A stretch of 17,586 nucleotides of DNA, from NCBI GenBank assembly GCA_964388785.1, contig CAYMBX010000020.1:1-17586 (forward strand). The letters are read 5' to 3'. Position 1 is the first letter of the stretch, and the number at the start of each line of letters is the position of its first letter. Below, one piece after another: positions 6,728 through 13,297 of this stretch. Both the position numbers and the translations under genes were made by a program. The DNA comes from VGKU01 sp964388785 (lineage in GTDB: Bacteria; Patescibacteriota; Patescibacteriia; UBA9934; GWF2-40-263). The notes below the pieces were generated by a model that was given only the letters and a program-made list of their open reading frames with translations, had not been told where the DNA came from and made no database searches.

Positions 6728-7288
6728 ATGGAGGAGAGACGGGTTTTGTTTAGCGGTGAGCAGATCCAGCAGCGTGTGCGCGAGCTCGCGGTGGCGATCA
6801 GCCGGCAGCATCGGGGACAGGACATTGTTCTGGTCGGCCTCCTCAAGGGAGCTTTCATGTTCCTGCGTGACTTGGGGGCCGTGCTCGAACAGATCAAGAC
6901 GGCGAACATCGCAGACTGTCCCGGAGTGGGGAAGGTGTTCGTAGAGTTTTTGAGCGTGAGCTCCTACAACGACGGCCACACATCGGGCGATCTCAAGCTC
7001 GAGATGGACATCCGTCGTCCGGTGAAGGATGCACACGTGGTCCTCGTCGAGGATGTCGCTGATACGTGCAACACGCTCGCTTGGGCTTACGCGCATCTGC
7101 GCAAGAAGGAACCCGCCTCGCTCAGTGTCTGCGTCTTGGTCGCGAAGCCCGACAAGCATCGGCACGAAGTCACGCTTCACCATGTCGGTTTCTCGCAAAC
7201 CGATCTCCCGTTTTTGGGTGGTTACGGTTTGGACGTCGCTGGCGCCGACCGCTGCGTCCCGTACATCTTCGAGGTTCCGCCGGAGTAG
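6728..7288 (+). CDS. hpt: Hypoxanthine phosphoribosyltransferase
   Basis: The enzyme joins hypoxanthine or guanine to PRPP to make IMP or GMP in purine salvage, in the cytoplasm. The 186-residue protein has the full family order: VGLLKGAFMFLRDL near residues 36-49, the flexible-loop segment SSYNDGHTSGDL near 78-89, the PRPP-binding motif VVLVEDVADTCNTL (104-117; Glu108, Asp109, Asp112), and the C-terminal base-binding segment LGGYGLDVAGADRCVPYI. Cys114 stands where relatives usually have Gly. The ATG at 6728 is fixed by GGAGG (6718-6722) five bases before it; an upstream in-frame extension lies inside the hydrolase gene. Codon use is richer in C-ending codons than in neighbouring genes. Salvage is expected in an organism that probably cannot make purines itself. 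Confidence 0.92.
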   Translation: MEERRVLFSGEQIQQRVRELAVAISRQHRGQDIVLVGLLKGAFMFLRDLGAVLEQIKTANIADCPGVGKVFVEFLSVSSYNDGHTSGDLKLEMDIRRPVKDAHVVLVEDVADTCNTLAWAYAHLRKKEPASLSVCVLVAKPDKHRHEVTLHHVGFSQTDLPFLGGYGLDVAGADRCVPYIFEVPPE

Positions 7289-7308
7289 AACGTACTCCGG
7301 ATTTTTTT
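7280..7308 (+). terminator. Rho-independent terminator after hpt
   Basis: CCGGAGTA (7280-7287) and TACTCCGG (7293-7300) form a perfect 8-bp stem around a five-base loop, followed by seven T (7302-7308). The hpt stop codon lies within the stem. Confidence 0.85.
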
Positions 7309-7311
7309 ATG

Positions 7312-7339
7312 AAAATACCCTTCCGTTTCGGGGAAGGGT
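7312..7339 (-). terminator. Probable terminator for the minus-strand porin-like gene
   Basis: On the minus strand, ACCCTTCC (7339-7332) and GGAAGGGT (7324-7317) form a perfect 8-bp stem with a seven-base loop, followed by ATTTTC. It begins six bases after the stop codon at 7345. The U-run is short (four), so it may be weak; the long A/T tract at 7302-7308 lies a little further on. Confidence 0.6.
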
Positions 7340-7344
7340 TTGGG

Positions 7345-8823
7345 TCAGAACGCCGCTTGAACGGCGAATTGGAAGCCGAGTATGGGAACGTCGACGAGCG
7401 GCGCGGTCGCGGCCGCGCGCAGGGCAACCCCGGGAGTCGGTTTGTAGTTGAAGCCGGTGTGCACGATGGGATCCGTCTGTGTCGCATCGGGACGCAGATC
7501 ATGCAGGCTCTCGATGCGCAGATACGGCTCCCACTCAGGGGTCGGTCGCAGCACACCGAGTGCGTACCAGCCAATCGTCGGTCGGTCATTGCCTGCGTCG
7601 AAGTTCGCAACGACCTCCGCTTGTCCGAAGAAGATGCCGGCATCGTAGCGTGCGTGTACTCCCAGCACCTGTCGCCAACCAGCCTCTTGTTCACCTGTCT
7701 GGAAGTCCAGACCAAGCGTCAGACCGTCGACAGGCTTCACGCTTGCCAGGAAAACGATATCGGGTTTGAAGTCGGAGTCTGTGCTTGTGCCGTTGCCCGA
7801 GAGCACACCGAGCTTGAACTCGATCCCGCCGCTTGGTCGCAGTGTCGCGACCGCACCATGCTCGATGAAGGGAGCAGTGATGCCGGTGTTCGCATAGGCG
7901 AGCTCCACGAGCTTGTGTGGTGGAAGTTGGCTGGAGAGCCCGCCCGGTCTGAGGATTCGTCCGCCGCTCAGTTCGAAGGCGTTCGAGGCCTTCCAGTCGA
8001 TCGAGGCGACGAGCACCGGATCGCCAGGCCCACCGTTGAGAAATTTGGTGAAGGCGAGGACGATCGTGCCGCTTACCTCTTCAGAAATGCGCGGGAGCAC
8101 CTTCAGATCCAGCTGTCGCAGCTGCCACTGAAGCGTAGATTCATTCTCTCTGTCCGTGGGGACAAGAAGAATGAGTCCTGTGCCGATCGCTCCGTAAACG
8201 CCGTTAATGCCAGGGTCGAACGGCATGTCTTTGGGATTCTCGATCGGATCGATGACGAGCTCTGTGCGTTTCTCTGTGCCTGTCTGTGCACTCGCCTTGG
8301 GAACGAACAGGCCAAACGGCGCCAGGAGGAGTCCCAGCATGAGCATGGCGAATGATGCGGACTTCCCGAGCACGAGGCCGATGTATTCACACAGGTCTCC
8401 CGCGCCGTAGCGCTCCTCGAGATACCGCATCTTCCAGAGTATGTCTTCGCGGCCTTGTGCTGGTGTGCAAACGCGATAAGGGATTCCTTCGCGCTGCCTC
8501 CATTCGGCGTGACGACGTTGCTCTTCATCTTCAAACGCGTTTTGGGCGAGATCGAAGAGTTCGGGGCGCAGAAGGACGCCGATCAGCATGAGTGGCGGCA
8601 TGATGAGGCAGGAGCCGATCAGCAGGAAGGACGACTTCGGAGACAGGATGCCTGCGACGAGTTGCCGGAACAGGAATCGCACCGGCGTCGGCCGCTTCAT
8701 CTGCAGCTCACCACGCTTGGTGTGGTGGGCCCACAGTTCGAGTTGAGACTTGTAGGCCCGCCAATTTCCAACCACAAGTGTGGCAATCGCTGCGGACATC
8801 CAGATCACGAGCATGACTGACAT
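7345..8823 (-). CDS. Membrane protein with C-terminal porin-like beta-barrel region
   Basis: The 492-residue protein has two N-terminal hydrophobic helices (about 1-19 and 63-85), a charged segment (90-145), then a hydrophobic stretch ending in KASAQ (about 155-180) that reads like an internal signal or third helix. From residue 180 to the end it changes to alternating polar/apolar strands with many Gly, Asp and aromatics (ELSGGRILRPGG, GLTLGLDFQTGEQEAGW, YDAGIFFGQAEVVANFDAG), finishing with FQFAVQAAF. The alternation and terminal Phe are typical of outer-membrane porins. CPR cells are generally thought to have no outer membrane, so the barrel reading is uncertain. GGAGG (8837-8833) lies nine bases before the ATG. 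It has its own promoter and terminator. No named family is recognised; a surface channel is only a guess. Confidence 0.72.
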   Translation of the reverse strand: MSVMLVIWMSAAIATLVVGNWRAYKSQLELWAHHTKRGELQMKRPTPVRFLFRQLVAGILSPKSSFLLIGSCLIMPPLMLIGVLLRPELFDLAQNAFEDEEQRRHAEWRQREGIPYRVCTPAQGREDILWKMRYLEERYGAGDLCEYIGLVLGKSASFAMLMLGLLLAPFGLFVPKASAQTGTEKRTELVIDPIENPKDMPFDPGINGVYGAIGTGLILLVPTDRENESTLQWQLRQLDLKVLPRISEEVSGTIVLAFTKFLNGGPGDPVLVASIDWKASNAFELSGGRILRPGGLSSQLPPHKLVELAYANTGITAPFIEHGAVATLRPSGGIEFKLGVLSGNGTSTDSDFKPDIVFLASVKPVDGLTLGLDFQTGEQEAGWRQVLGVHARYDAGIFFGQAEVVANFDAGNDRPTIGWYALGVLRPTPEWEPYLRIESLHDLRPDATQTDPIVHTGFNYKPTPGVALRAAATAPLVDVPILGFQFAVQAAF

Positions 8824-8862
8824 GTTCTCATTCCTCCGTGTTTCTCGCTTTCGCGAGGGTTG

Positions 8863-8892
8863 ATCTTAGGTTTCATAAAGGTGTTTTGTCAA
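8863..8892 (-). promoter_or_regulatory. Sigma70-type promoter of the porin-like gene
   Basis: On the minus strand, TTGACA (8892-8887) and TAAGAT (8868-8863) are spaced by 18 bases. The 5' leader then contains a small hairpin, CTCGC/GCGAG (8857-8844), before the GGAGG site. It is back to back with the plus-strand promoter at 8900-8928. Confidence 0.65.
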
Positions 8893-8899
8893 ATAATCA

Positions 8900-8928
8900 T
8901 TGACTTTTTCAATGCTCAGGTGTATTTT
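8900..8928 (+). promoter_or_regulatory. Sigma70-type promoter of the YunG-like gene
   Basis: TTGACT (8900-8905) and TATTTT (8923-8928) have a 17-base spacer. It is divergent from the promoter at 8863-8892; the two -35 boxes are seven bases apart, so a regulator or supercoiling could couple the two genes. Confidence 0.7.
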
Positions 8929-8961
8929 ATAGGGTCATCGGCGCAGCAGTTTTGCGCGAAT

Positions 8962-8966
8962 GGAGG
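8962..8966 (+). promoter_or_regulatory. Ribosome binding site deciding the start at 8972
   Basis: GGAGG lies five bases before the ATG at 8972. The in-frame ATG at 8960 would overlap this site and has no SD of its own, so 8972 is the better start. The pattern GGAGGATGxxATG is the same as at hpt. Confidence 0.7.
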
Positions 8967-8971
8967 ATGAC

Positions 8972-9463
8972 ATGTTTGGTCCTTCGATCCAATCCCGACT
9001 GTATGAGCTCGGGACCAGGCGCCACGGTCCCGGCGACTACCGGGCCACCGAGCGCACCATCGACGTCATTCTCAAGAACGTCTGGTGTCGGGAAACCGCA
9101 CGGCCGGATCTCGCGTCGAGCTGGAACGAGGAACGGCCCTCGTTCGGCCAGGACGATGTCACGACGTTCTATCTCGTCCAGCACGTCTATGGCGGTCAGA
9201 TCGCGCTCTACCGTCTGCCCACCGGACGCAGCCATCATCTCATCTGGCGGCCCAACGGCGAGGGGGCGAGCAACGAGGACTTCTGCCCGCCCGGTGAACG
9301 GCTCGACTCGGTCCGTGGTTCGTTCACGACCGAGCAGTTCCTCGAGCACGTCCGCTGTTCGTGTCCAGAAGCAGATCCCACCTTCCAGGGACGTCTCGCG
9401 ATTTTCACCGAGCGTTTCGAAGCCACGCTTGCCGAACTCGAACACGAAGCCGACGAACCCTGA
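8972..9463 (+). CDS. YunG-like protein of unknown function
   Basis: The 163-residue soluble protein resembles the YunG family. These are small proteins with a W-x-ET segment, a GQC-type motif followed by a GG turn, a central H-x-W strand and a DxTxxQF-like end. Here they appear as NVWCRETARPDLASSW, FGQDDVTTFYLVQHVYGGQI, SHHLIWRPNG and LDSVRGSFTTEQFLEH. The Cys that usually follows GQ is Asp here (GQDD), so any thiol-based activity would be lost. The biochemical role of YunG proteins is not established. It has its own promoter (8900-8928), a strong SD and a weak terminator, and C-rich codon use like hpt. The family call rests on motif order recognised by eye. Confidence 0.65.
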   Translation: MFGPSIQSRLYELGTRRHGPGDYRATERTIDVILKNVWCRETARPDLASSWNEERPSFGQDDVTTFYLVQHVYGGQIALYRLPTGRSHHLIWRPNGEGASNEDFCPPGERLDSVRGSFTTEQFLEHVRCSCPEADPTFQGRLAIFTERFEATLAELEHEADEP

Positions 9464-9490
9464 TCCTCGATCCTCTTCTACTCCGTGCCA

Positions 9491-9508
9491 ACCGCGCGGT
9501 CTTTTTTT
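9491..9508 (+). terminator. Short terminator after the YunG-like gene
   Basis: ACCGCGCGGT (9491-9500), a GC-rich palindrome with a tight turn, is followed by C and seven T (9502-9508). The stem is short (four or five pairs), but the U-run is good. It faces the minus-strand terminator at 9511-9541. Confidence 0.55.
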
Positions 9509-9510
9509 AC

Positions 9511-9541
9511 AAAAAAATCCTGAACAACTTGTGTGTTCAGG
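9511..9541 (-). terminator. Rho-independent terminator of the zinc-ribbon gene
   Basis: On the minus strand, CCTGAACA (9541-9534) and TGTTCAGG (9526-9519) form a perfect 8-bp stem with a seven-base loop, followed by a U-run from the A-tract at 9511-9517. It overlaps the stop codon at 9537-9539, as the hpt terminator overlaps its stop. Confidence 0.8.
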
Positions 9542-10016
9542 CGGTATTGGTTTTTGGACGCAGCTCGTCTGCTTGCGTGCACAGATAGAGCTTGTCCCAG
9601 GAGGGACAGCGGGGGTTGGCACAGTATTGGCGGTCGGGCTTCACAGCCTTGCCACAGTCAGGGCAGTGCCAAACCGCATACGCCTTTTCCATGCCGGCAA
9701 CTTTGCGCGCAAGACCGATTTCGCGGCGATGGCTGTAGGTGAGCCACCAAGCGACCAGCTCCAGTCGATCCCGAATCGACACGCTGAGTGTTTCTCGAAA
9801 CGGTGTCAAACGCGTCACTGTCTGGCCGTTTCGGATAGAAAGTCCCGCACGACGAAGTTCTGCTTGGGCGATCCCACAGTCGACGAGGACGCCCACAAAG
9901 CCGGAGACCATCTTCCGCAGAGGTTTTGGGAGTTCTTGCAGAACTCGGACCGCACCCATGGAGGTGTGGAAGTGCGTCCAGCAGATGTTGTCAAAATCCG
10001 GTTTGATCACCAGCAT
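9537..10016 (-). CDS. Unknown protein with C-terminal zinc ribbon
   Basis: The 159-residue protein has an N-terminal part of about 110 residues with no recognisable family (MLVIKPDFDNICWTHFHTS..., then Arg-rich helices such as FRETLSVSIRDRLELVAWW). It ends in a four-cysteine zinc ribbon, HCPDCGKAVKPDRQYCANPRC (split: HCPDCGK near 117-123 and YCANPRC near 131-137). The ribbon suggests nucleic-acid or protein binding. GGAGG (10026-10022) lies five bases before the ATG at 10016, the same pattern as hpt and the YunG-like gene. It has its own terminator. I do not see a convincing promoter in the short gap to the next gene. Function unknown. Confidence 0.72.
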   Translation of the reverse strand: MLVIKPDFDNICWTHFHTSMGAVRVLQELPKPLRKMVSGFVGVLVDCGIAQAELRRAGLSIRNGQTVTRLTPFRETLSVSIRDRLELVAWWLTYSHRREIGLARKVAGMEKAYAVWHCPDCGKAVKPDRQYCANPRCPSWDKLYLCTQADELRPKTNTA

Positions 10017-10061
10017 GACGTCCTCCTCGAGAATGTGCTTGTTTCAGAGTAACACAAAGTG

Positions 10062-10085
10062 ATGGAGTCATGGAGTCATGGAGTG
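10062..10085 (+). repeat. Three tandem 8-base repeats in a divergent promoter region
   Basis: ATGGAGTC, ATGGAGTC, ATGGAGTG run head to tail and are followed directly by TATAAT (10086-10091), a perfect -10 hexamer. They lie between the divergent zinc-ribbon and TM0106 genes. The repeat supplies three potential in-phase GGAG sites and, because the unit is eight bases, out-of-frame ATGs. It could be slippage-prone or an operator. Confidence 0.65.
10080..10083 (+). promoter_or_regulatory. Ribosome binding site favouring the start at 10090
   Basis: GGAG lies six bases before the ATG at 10090. In-frame ATGs also occur at 10078 and 10099. If the TATAAT at 10086-10091 is a working -10 box, transcription would begin near 10098 and the ATG at 10099 would be leaderless. 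The two readings exclude each other. Confidence 0.4.
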
Positions 10086-10089
10086 TATA

Positions 10090-11499
10090 ATGGCTCACAT
10101 GCTGGGACGCATTTCTGAAAAAACGTTTTATCAATATCTGAAGTGTCCGAATTGGGTGTATTTCGGAACGTTTGGGTTTGAGAAGAAGATTCACGAGCCG
10201 CTTATGGAACGGCTGATTGACGATGGACTGATCGAAGAAAAACAACGGGAGTTGATTTCGGATAAATCGGATCTAGTGGAGGTCACAGCGGAAGATCCCG
10301 ACGAGGCCTTCCATCAAACGCTTGCGTTTATGCGGGAAGGCCGACAAACCATCTATCAACCCGTCCTGATCGACAAGCATTTTATCGGACATCCTGATCT
10401 GCTCGAACGTGTGCAAGGGCGATCAAAGCTGGGAGACTATTATTATGTGGCCGTTGATCTCAAACGTTCTCGATTTTTACGAGACGAATTTAAATTTCAA
10501 GGATGTTTTTACGCAGAACTTCTCGAACGAATTCAGGGAGTTAAGCCGTTGCAGGGTTATGTCATTCATCCGGATCGTGTGGTGATGAACTATATCCTTT
10601 CAGAGTTCGCGGGAGAATATCATCTGACGCTCGCCGAAATTGAAAAAATTCTGGCCGGGAAAAAACCGCCGCACTTTGTGACCTCTGGTTGTAAACAATC
10701 ACCGTGGTTTCACGAATGTGTTAGGGACGCGGAGGCGTGCGATGAAATCTCACTTTTAAACCGTGTGTGGCGACAGGAAGTACATCGTCTTGAGCAAGCC
10801 GGAATCAAAACTATCTCAGATCTTGCGCTCTATTCAGTACGAGATCTCGAGCGTCTCGCGCCCGACTTGAGTCCGACGCGTTTAGAAATCATGCGAGATC
10901 AGGCGGTTGCCATCAAAGAACAGCGACACATCATTCGTCAGCGGCTTGAATTTCCGGACGCACGCACCGAATTGTTTTTTGATATCGAAAGCGATCCGCT
11001 GAGAGATTTCGATTATTTGTTCGGTGTGCTTGAAGTGGAAAAGGAAAACGAATCTTATCAGGCGTTTCTTGCGGCTTCTCCGGATCAAGAACGCAAGATG
11101 TGGGAGGAATTTGTGGCGTATATCGAAAGACATTTGGATTGCCCGATCTATCATTACGGTTGGTTTGAGCAAGAAGTGGTGCGCCGATTTATGGCCAAAT
11201 ACGGCATCTCCGCATTGGCGAAAGAAGCGCTTGAACGCAACATGATCGATTTGCTTGAATGGTTGCGTCCCGCCGTGGTGTTTCCACTCTCGTTTTATTC
11301 TCTCAAAGACATTGCGTCGTATATTGGGTTTCATTGGCGTGCGGAAGATGCGTCCGGAGCGAATTCCGTTTTATGGTTTGAAGAATGGCTGAAGAAAAAG
11401 AATCAGAAGGTGTTGCAAAAAATTTTGGAGTATAACGAAGACGATGTACGTGCGACCTATCAACTGAAGCAGTGGCTGCAGAGACATACTTCTGAATAA
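10090..11499 (+). CDS. TM0106-family RecB-like / RNase H-like nuclease
   Basis: This 469-residue protein joins two nuclease folds. The N-terminal half is PD-(D/E)XK/RecB-like: IGHPDLLERV near residue 95 followed by YYYVAVDLKRSRF near 117-130, giving the Asp...(D)xK core, then LERIQG. A Cys-containing segment (TSGCKQSPWFHECVRDAEAC) lies near 197-216, and a helix-hairpin-like ISDLALYSVRDLERLAP follows. The C-terminal third is a YprB-type RNase H-like exonuclease: ELFFDIESDPLRDFDYLFG (about 296-314; first Asp-Glu pair), PIYHYGWFE, FYSLKDIASYIGF, and the final EYNEDDVRATYQL with the last acidic residues. The length fits the TM0106 family (about 450-500). It is probably a DNA repair or degradation nuclease; the substrate is unknown. 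The start is uncertain among 10078, 10090 and 10099. Confidence 0.88.
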   Translation: MAHMLGRISEKTFYQYLKCPNWVYFGTFGFEKKIHEPLMERLIDDGLIEEKQRELISDKSDLVEVTAEDPDEAFHQTLAFMREGRQTIYQPVLIDKHFIGHPDLLERVQGRSKLGDYYYVAVDLKRSRFLRDEFKFQGCFYAELLERIQGVKPLQGYVIHPDRVVMNYILSEFAGEYHLTLAEIEKILAGKKPPHFVTSGCKQSPWFHECVRDAEACDEISLLNRVWRQEVHRLEQAGIKTISDLALYSVRDLERLAPDLSPTRLEIMRDQAVAIKEQRHIIRQRLEFPDARTELFFDIESDPLRDFDYLFGVLEVEKENESYQAFLAASPDQERKMWEEFVAYIERHLDCPIYHYGWFEQEVVRRFMAKYGISALAKEALERNMIDLLEWLRPAVVFPLSFYSLKDIASYIGFHWRAEDASGANSVLWFEEWLKKKNQKVLQKILEYNEDDVRATYQLKQWLQRHTSE

Positions 11500-11530
11500 A
11501 AATCGTGTTGAGATAGGCGGATGCTTGGTG

Positions 11531-11575
11531 GACAACATTGCTCTGTCTGCGTGCTCTCGACAGAGCAATGTTGTC
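11531..11575 (+). repeat. Intergenic perfect 17-bp hairpin
   Basis: GACAACATTGCTCTGTC (11531-11547) and its exact reverse complement (11559-11575) flank an 11-base loop TGCGTGCTCTC. No T-run follows, so it is not a standard terminator. TGCTCT occurs in the left arm (11539-11544) and again in the loop (11552-11557), so the right arm's AGAGCA (11562-11567) can pair with either. The 140-base gap from 11500 to 11639 holds no other feature I can support. Confidence 0.8.
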
Positions 11576-11639
11576 TGGCAGGATCTGCGTTTATCTTTTA
11601 CCAGATACTCAGTCATTCAGTCACTTTCTCAATTCTCCT

Positions 11640-11975
11640 ATGTTCAAAGCGTTCCTCATCATCCTCATTATCGTATTGGCGATAGTGGGAGGGATCTGGT
11701 GGAAGTCTGCAACAACACCAGAGACACCACCTGCGTCAGTGCCTCAGCAAGAAATTCCTTTGCCAACGGGACAGGAACCGATTTCGCAGACGTCATGTGA
11801 TACAGCGGGAGGGCGCTGGAATGAATGTGGGTCTGCATGTCGCGAGACACCAAACGAACCTTGTATTCAAGTGTGCATCGCTTATTGTGAATGTGTGGCA
11901 GATGAGGAGTGTCCTTCCGGCTATACCTGCGGAGGGTTCGTCGAAGGAATAGGCGTTTGTCAACCAATGGTATGA
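11640..11975 (+). CDS. Membrane-anchored cysteine-rich small protein
   Basis: The 111-residue protein has an N-terminal hydrophobic anchor (FKAFLIILIIVLAIVGGIWW, residues 2-21), a Pro/Thr/Gln-rich linker to about residue 50, then an exported domain with ten cysteines: SCDTAGGRWNECGSAC, EPCIQVCIAYCEC, DEECPSGYTC and GVCQP. The spacing suggests a disulfide-knotted extracellular module. Small proteins of this pattern are seen in CPR genomes, but I know of no assigned function. I start at the ATG at 11640, where the hydrophobic anchor begins; the frame stays open upstream through the hairpin at 11531-11575. Its stop overlaps the next gene as ATGA (11972-11975), so it is co-translated with the C39-like peptidase and may act with it outside the membrane. 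Confidence 0.8.
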   Translation: MFKAFLIILIIVLAIVGGIWWKSATTPETPPASVPQQEIPLPTGQEPISQTSCDTAGGRWNECGSACRETPNEPCIQVCIAYCECVADEECPSGYTCGGFVEGIGVCQPMV

Positions 11976-12820
11976 GATCAGTCAAAAATTGCGTCGAGCT
12001 TATCATCATCTTGATTGTCTTGGGCGCTGCAACTTATTCGCAGCGCGACGTCATTTGGAATTGGATCAACGGACAGACCACACCGGAACTTCCCCCGGCC
12101 GTGGAGTATCAAGAGGTGAAAGAGATTAAACAACCAGAAGATGCGGAAGAAGTTGAAGAGGTTGTGATAGAGACCGAGACTCAGGAAGCGGAGGAAGCAA
12201 AAGAAGTTGAAGAGCCACCGGCTGTCATGGCAACCGATCCTGTCTCTTTCAATCTCGCGGTTCCGTTTACTCCACAGGCTCCCTACGGAGACTGGGGCGC
12301 ACCCTATAAAGAATCATGCGAGGAAGCTTCACTGTATATGGTGCATGCGTATTATCAAGGGATCGGGGGAGGGTCCATTCCGCCGGAGACGGCGAAGGAG
12401 GATTTGTTGAAACTCGTTGATTTTGAGAATGAATTGTTCGGATATTATGAAGACACAACCGCTGAACAGACGGGGATGATTGCGGAGATGTTTTATGGGT
12501 ACGAGACGGTTGAGACGGTGGAGAATCCAACGGTTGAACAGATAAAACGATTTGTTGCTTCGGGGTTGCCTGTGATCATTCCTGTTGCGGGACGGGAAAT
12601 TGGGAATCCCTTTTTTACGGCTCCGGGACCGATTTATCACATGCTGGTGATTCGGGGGTATACGCAAGATGGGCGCTTCATTACCAACGATCCAGGAACC
12701 AAACACGGAGAAGCCTATCTGTACGATTTTGACACGCTCATGAGCGCTATGCATGATTGGAATGGGGGAGCGGATATCAAAGAAGGGAAGAAAGTCATTT
12801 TAGTCATCCATCCAAATTGA
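11972..12820 (+). CDS. Membrane-anchored C39-like cysteine peptidase
   Basis: The 282-residue protein begins with a membrane anchor (residues 8-22). A very acidic Glu/Val/Ala linker follows (about 45-83), then a papain-like C39_2 peptidase domain from about residue 92. LAVPFTPQAPYGDWG (95-109) is the typical domain entrance, with the nucleophile in ESCEEAS (Cys116), the histidine in YHMLVIRGY (His223) and the following Asn239-Asp240 of TNDPGTKHG. The domain faces outside the membrane if the anchor is N-in. C39 relatives cut leader peptides or cell-surface proteins; the substrate here is unknown. The four-base overlap with the cysteine-rich protein upstream suggests one operon and perhaps a functional pair. 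The next gene starts three bases after the stop. Confidence 0.85.
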   Translation: MRSVKNCVELIIILIVLGAATYSQRDVIWNWINGQTTPELPPAVEYQEVKEIKQPEDAEEVEEVVIETETQEAEEAKEVEEPPAVMATDPVSFNLAVPFTPQAPYGDWGAPYKESCEEASLYMVHAYYQGIGGGSIPPETAKEDLLKLVDFENELFGYYEDTTAEQTGMIAEMFYGYETVETVENPTVEQIKRFVASGLPVIIPVAGREIGNPFFTAPGPIYHMLVIRGYTQDGRFITNDPGTKHGEAYLYDFDTLMSAMHDWNGGADIKEGKKVILVIHPN

Positions 12821-12823
12821 CAT

Positions 12824-13297
12824 ATGGATTATTTGCTGGGAGGCGCGCTTGGCGGATTGATCGCATCTGTTTTTGCTATTCCGGCCATTATTTTGGAACT
12901 GAAACAAAAGGGGGAGGCAACCGACGCTCCGCTTATTGTTGATGCCCGCAAGATTTTCGGACGTCGGCTTAAGCGACAGGAAGCCTTTCTCGTTGGGTTA
13001 TTGATTCATGTCATCTTCGGATTTTTGTTCGGTTTCATCTACGTGTTGTTTGTTTTGCGCGGATGGCTTTTTGTCACGCACGCGCCTTACACATTCCTGT
13101 CGCTCCTCGTCTATGCGTTTCTGAGTTGGGTGGTCGCGGGTGTGATCATCTATCCGGCGCTTGGGATGGGATTGTTTGCGCGCCGCGAAGGCAAACATGT
13201 TTGGAGCGAAACCATCGCCTCCCATTTGATTTTGGGAATTTCGCTTTGGATTCTTGTGCAGTATTATCAACCACAGTTTTTTAGCATTCCCACATGA
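12824..13297 (+). CDS. Four-helix integral membrane protein, unknown function
   Basis: The 157-residue protein has a Gly/Ala-rich first span (DYLLGGALGGLIASVFAIPA, residues 2-21), a cytoplasm-like loop with KIFGRRLKRQEA (43-54), then spans at about 55-80 (FLVGLLIHVIFGFLFGFIYV), 90-112 (YTFLSLLVYAFLSWVVAGVI) and 131-147 (IASHLILGISLWILVQ). Positively charged loops suggest an N-terminus outside. It is embedded in an operon: three bases after the C39-like peptidase gene and overlapping xseA by four bases (ATGA at 13294). No named family recognised; no transporter motif seen. Confidence 0.78.
   Translation: MDYLLGGALGGLIASVFAIPAIILELKQKGEATDAPLIVDARKIFGRRLKRQEAFLVGLLIHVIFGFLFGFIYVLFVLRGWLFVTHAPYTFLSLLVYAFLSWVVAGVIIYPALGMGLFARREGKHVWSETIASHLILGISLWILVQYYQPQFFSIPT

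Noticed and set aside
7066..8355. 429-residue plus-strand open frame across the porin-like gene
   Set aside because: It is antisense to a gene with promoter, SD, terminator and sensible membrane/strand pattern. Its translation is Arg/Cys/Glu-rich without any recognisable domain and it overlaps the end of hpt.
8952..10052. 366-residue plus-strand open frame across the YunG-like and zinc-ribbon genes
   Set aside because: It overlaps two genes in other frames that have SD sites and recognisable motifs; its Ser/Arg/Pro-rich translation looks like a shadow of GC-rich coding DNA, and it crosses two terminators.
10090..10099. Leaderless start of the TM0106 gene at 10099
   Set aside because: Possible from TATAAT at 10086-10091, but no good -35 box is seen and GGAG six bases before 10090 gives a normal start; kept only as an alternative.
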